From contig JAIDQQ010000006.1 in assembly GCA_029062165.1 (NCBI GenBank), positions 1-64,000 on the forward strand: 64,000 nt of DNA, read 5' to 3'. The DNA comes from Ruminococcus sp. (GTDB taxonomy: Bacteria > Bacillota > Clostridia > Oscillospirales > Ruminococcaceae). Below the pieces are notes generated by a model. The model did no database searches, was not told the DNA's origin, and saw only the letters and a program-made list of their open reading frames with translations. This document shows positions 61,878-64,000 of this stretch, one piece after another. A program made the position numbers and the translations under genes. Positions within the stretch are counted from its first letter, which is position 1; each line of letters opens with the position of its first letter.

Positions 61878-62792
61878 ATGGACTATATCTTACAAACTAA
61901 AAACCTGTGCAAACATTACCGGCACTTCAAGGCTCTTGACGGTCTTTCCATGAATGTTCCTAAAGGTGCGATTTACGGATTTGTCGGCAGAAACGGAGCA
62001 GGTAAAACTACTCTTATCCGTCTCGTATGCGGTTTACAGACCGTCACTTCCGGTGAATTTATCCTGTATGGCAGAAAAAATTCCGCTTCCGACATTGAAA
62101 AATCACGTCGCCGTATGGGTGCGGTAGTAGAAACGCCGTCAATCTATCTCGGCATGACCGCTGAAGACAATCTGAAAATGCAATACCGGAATTTAGGTCT
62201 GCCGGATTTCAAGGATATTCCTGACCTGCTCCAGCTTGTAGGTCTCGGAAATACCGGCAAGAAAAAAGCCAAAAACTTTTCACTCGGTATGCGTCAGCGA
62301 CTGGGTATAGCCGTAGCACTCGCCGGTAATCCCGATTTCCTCATACTCGACGAACCTGTAAACGGTCTTGACCCACAAGGTATAATTGAAATACGTGAAC
62401 TTATTATCAAACTCAACAGGGAAAAAAATATTACCGTACTTATTTCAAGCCATATCCTCGACGAACTTTCAAAACTCGCCACACATTACGGTTTTATCGA
62501 TGGTGGCGTGATGATTAAGGAAATAAGTGCGGAAGAACTTGAAAAATCCTGTAGGAAAAGTATTCGCCTTACCGTTTCCGATACTAAACCTATGATTAAG
62601 GTACTTGACAGAATCGGTCTTGATTACACACTGACCAGTGACAGTACAGCGGATATTTTCGGACAGATAACGGTTACGAAACTTGTAAATCTGATGTCCG
62701 CTGAAAACTGTGAGGTACTTAATATTTCTGAACATGAGGAAAGTCTCGAAAGCTATTTCATGAATCTTGTCGGAGGTGTCAAAAATGAATAA
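61878..62792 (+). CDS. ABC transporter ATP-binding protein (BcrA-like)
   Basis: A 304-residue ATPase of the bacitracin/lantibiotic-export group: Walker A GRNGAGKTT, Q-loop region, signature SLGMRQRLGIA, Walker B FLILDEPVNGLDPQG and switch His in ISSHIL. The 75-residue C-terminal extension is typical of the BcrA family. It follows the CTTTAC-type promoter and AAAGGAGG. The stop overlaps the permease start by 8 bp. The exported substrate, perhaps an antimicrobial peptide, is inferred. Confidence 0.92.
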   Translation: MDYILQTKNLCKHYRHFKALDGLSMNVPKGAIYGFVGRNGAGKTTLIRLVCGLQTVTSGEFILYGRKNSASDIEKSRRRMGAVVETPSIYLGMTAEDNLKMQYRNLGLPDFKDIPDLLQLVGLGNTGKKKAKNFSLGMRQRLGIAVALAGNPDFLILDEPVNGLDPQGIIEIRELIIKLNREKNITVLISSHILDELSKLATHYGFIDGGVMIKEISAEELEKSCRKSIRLTVSDTKPMIKVLDRIGLDYTLTSDSTADIFGQITVTKLVNLMSAENCEVLNISEHEESLESYFMNLVGGVKNE

Positions 62793-63648
62793 ATTAATAC
62801 AGGCAAATTTTTCAAGACTTTTCAAGAGTACGTTTTTTGAGGTATGTCTTATTTTTTCCGCCGGAATTGGTATTCTTGAAAACTTCACACGCTACTATGA
62901 AATGAAAAAATTTCCGGAATATTATGTTGACCTCGGTATTGAATATAAATCGGCTGACGGTTTCGCATTTTCAAACGCACTGTATATTGTATTTGCAGTA
63001 GCTGCTTTTACCGCTATATTCTTAGGTACGGACTATTCCGACGGCACTATACGTAATAAACTTATGGTAGGCAGTAAGCGGACAGAAATTTATTTATCCA
63101 ATTTTATTACGTGTGCGGTAGCTAACGTCATAACGCTTCTTACGTCACTAACAGTAACGCTTGGTTTAGGTTACGTACTTTTCCGTACCACCAGTCTTAC
63201 CGCAAAGCAGACCGCTATATGTATAATAAGTCAGTGCGTTACTATGATTGGTTTTTCTGCTATACTCGTACTTATTTCTATGCTTATTCAGAGTAAGGCA
63301 AGCGGAGCGGTAACGGCTTTGATAGCAACTATGATTTTATTTGTTTCCGCAATTACTATTACAGCTGACCTTGAAGCTCCGGAATATTATGAAGATTTGA
63401 GACCGGTTGCTTCCGAAACAGATGAAAAAACTTATACAACGGTACAGACTAAAAACCCGAATTATCTGACAGGTACGAAGCGTAAAATATATGAAACTCT
63501 TAATGATATACTGCCTGTAAATCAGTTCTATCAGATTATGGCTACAGATACCGATAATGCCGGTAAAATGGCTATGTATTCGGCGTTGATAATGATTCTT
63601 TCCAGCGGAGCAGGTGTGGTATTTTTCCGTAAGAAAGATTTGAAATAG
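62785..63648 (+). CDS. ABC-2 type permease
   Basis: A 287-residue membrane protein with six predicted hydrophobic segments, including ALYIVFAVAAFTAIFLGTDYSDG early and YSALIMILSSGAGVVFF at the end, with a large external loop (about residues 200-250). The EF-type SDGTIRNKLMVGSKR segment is characteristic of BcrB/ABC-2 permeases. ATG 62785 follows GGAGGTG; the frame upstream belongs to the ATPase overlap. Confidence 0.87.
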   Translation: MNKLIQANFSRLFKSTFFEVCLIFSAGIGILENFTRYYEMKKFPEYYVDLGIEYKSADGFAFSNALYIVFAVAAFTAIFLGTDYSDGTIRNKLMVGSKRTEIYLSNFITCAVANVITLLTSLTVTLGLGYVLFRTTSLTAKQTAICIISQCVTMIGFSAILVLISMLIQSKASGAVTALIATMILFVSAITITADLEAPEYYEDLRPVASETDEKTYTTVQTKNPNYLTGTKRKIYETLNDILPVNQFYQIMATDTDNAGKMAMYSALIMILSSGAGVVFFRKKDLK

Positions 63649-63655
63649 GTGTATT

Positions 63656-64000
63656 ATGTTTAAAATAATTTCTTCAGATTTTATGCGTCTGAAAAAAGAT
63701 ACTTTATTCTGGTTATGTATTGCGGTAATGTTTATATTCGGATTAGTGGGTTCAATAAGTATGTACATCGACAAGAAAGAAGCAGGCGATTTCTGTGCGG
63801 AAAATGTAGCTTTCGGATTTCCTATGCTGTCCGGAATATTATGCGGAGTTTTCTGCGGTATGTTTCAGGGTGAGGAGTTCAGCGAGGGGACTATAAGAAA
63901 CAAAATAATTTCCGGTCACAAAAGACGTGATATTTATATTTCGCAGGTTCTTGTATGCATTTCCGCCGGTTTACTTATGTGTATAGCGTATATTATACCG
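63656..64000 (+). CDS. ABC-2 type permease, incomplete at window edge
   Basis: The first 115 residues of a second permease: ISSDFMRLKKDTLFWLCIAVMF, then a segment FSEGTIRNKIISGHKRRDIY that parallels the first permease (YSDGTIRNKLMVGSKRTEIY), so the two are paralogues that probably form a heterodimer with the ATPase. The start follows weak sequence (TAGGTG) 8 bp after the first permease. The frame stays open to the end of the window. Confidence 0.85.
   Translation, partial: MFKIISSDFMRLKKDTLFWLCIAVMFIFGLVGSISMYIDKKEAGDFCAENVAFGFPMLSGILCGVFCGMFQGEEFSEGTIRNKIISGHKRRDIYISQVLVCISAGLLMCIAYIIP

Noticed and set aside
1-64000. CRISPR arrays, prophage, integrase or rRNA
   Set aside because: No such repeats, genes or conserved RNA sequences were seen anywhere in the window.

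Overview
The window looks like chromosome of a cellulosome-forming Ruminococcus (Oscillospiraceae, Firmicutes), close in style to R. flavefaciens or R. champanellensis. This is inferred from the moderately AT-rich composition, strong GGAGG ribosome sites, near-consensus sigma-A promoters with 17-bp spacers, a GH44 xyloglucanase/cellulase and a PL1 pectate lyase that both end in dockerins, a SigK-type sporulation sigma factor, and a biotin-dependent sodium-pumping oxaloacetate decarboxylase. No insertion sequence, prophage, CRISPR array or rRNA was seen; one tRNA (Gln) is present.

Layout. 1-5.7 kb: acetyltransferase, ACT-domain protein plus homoserine dehydrogenase (minus strand), asparagine synthetase, and an aspartate carbamoyltransferase carrying a PyrI-like zinc tail. 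5.7-12.8 kb: LRR protein, FkbM methyltransferase and PH-domain protein (minus), a MATE exporter, two small unknowns, tRNA-Gln, and two G3E/CobW-type GTPases, one with a very His-rich insert. 13-16.4 kb: four-gene oxaloacetate decarboxylase. 16.5-19.9 kb: three cell-wall peptidase homologues in a row, two of which have lost catalytic residues. 20-27.7 kb: pgi, a P-loop protein, yceD-rpmF, a DUF512 radical-SAM-like protein, der, plsY and an AsnB homologue lacking its glutaminase nucleophile. 27.7-33.5 kb: a tightly packed minus-strand run thyX-DUF2156-DJ-1-fthC-mltG-U32 peptidase-TPR. 33.7-38.3 kb: PrsA-like lipoprotein, HD hydrolase, DnaD and DnaC/DnaI-like replication proteins, SigK-like sigma factor. 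38.4-44.3 kb: a divergent type IIA topoisomerase B/A pair around a DUF6688 membrane protein, with a paired intergenic repeat before the A subunit. 44.4-47.4 kb: dockerin pectate lyase. 47.5-51.7 kb: folate operon (HD, folP, folB-folK fusion, DHFR) ending in cardiolipin synthase. 51.8-59.2 kb: MATE exporter, a regulator apparently starting at ATA and coupled to the GH44 enzyme, a sugar acetyltransferase, and a lipoprotein fusing flavodoxin, cyclophilin-like and aldo/keto reductase domains. 59.3-64 kb: LysR regulator, YunG-like protein, small protein, then an OmpR-type response regulator followed by an ABC transporter that runs off the end.

Genome-scale signals stand out more than any single gene. 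The octamer GGAGCAGG occurs 32 times by hand count, with consensus CGGAGCAGGT, on both strands, in several reading frames, and twice as inverted pairs forming terminator stems. This is the distribution known for DNA-uptake sequences, although a Chi-like role is also possible. GATC is nearly absent: one site was found where about 200 would be expected, with Asp codons before C written as GAC. CCGG is abundant. Together these suggest long-term selection on specific short words. Other items of interest are the two apparently dead peptidases, the ATA start, the duplicated U32 gene tail, the ordered CTTTAC repeats before the ABC operon and the 80-bp paired repeat at the topoisomerase locus. All counts were made by eye.
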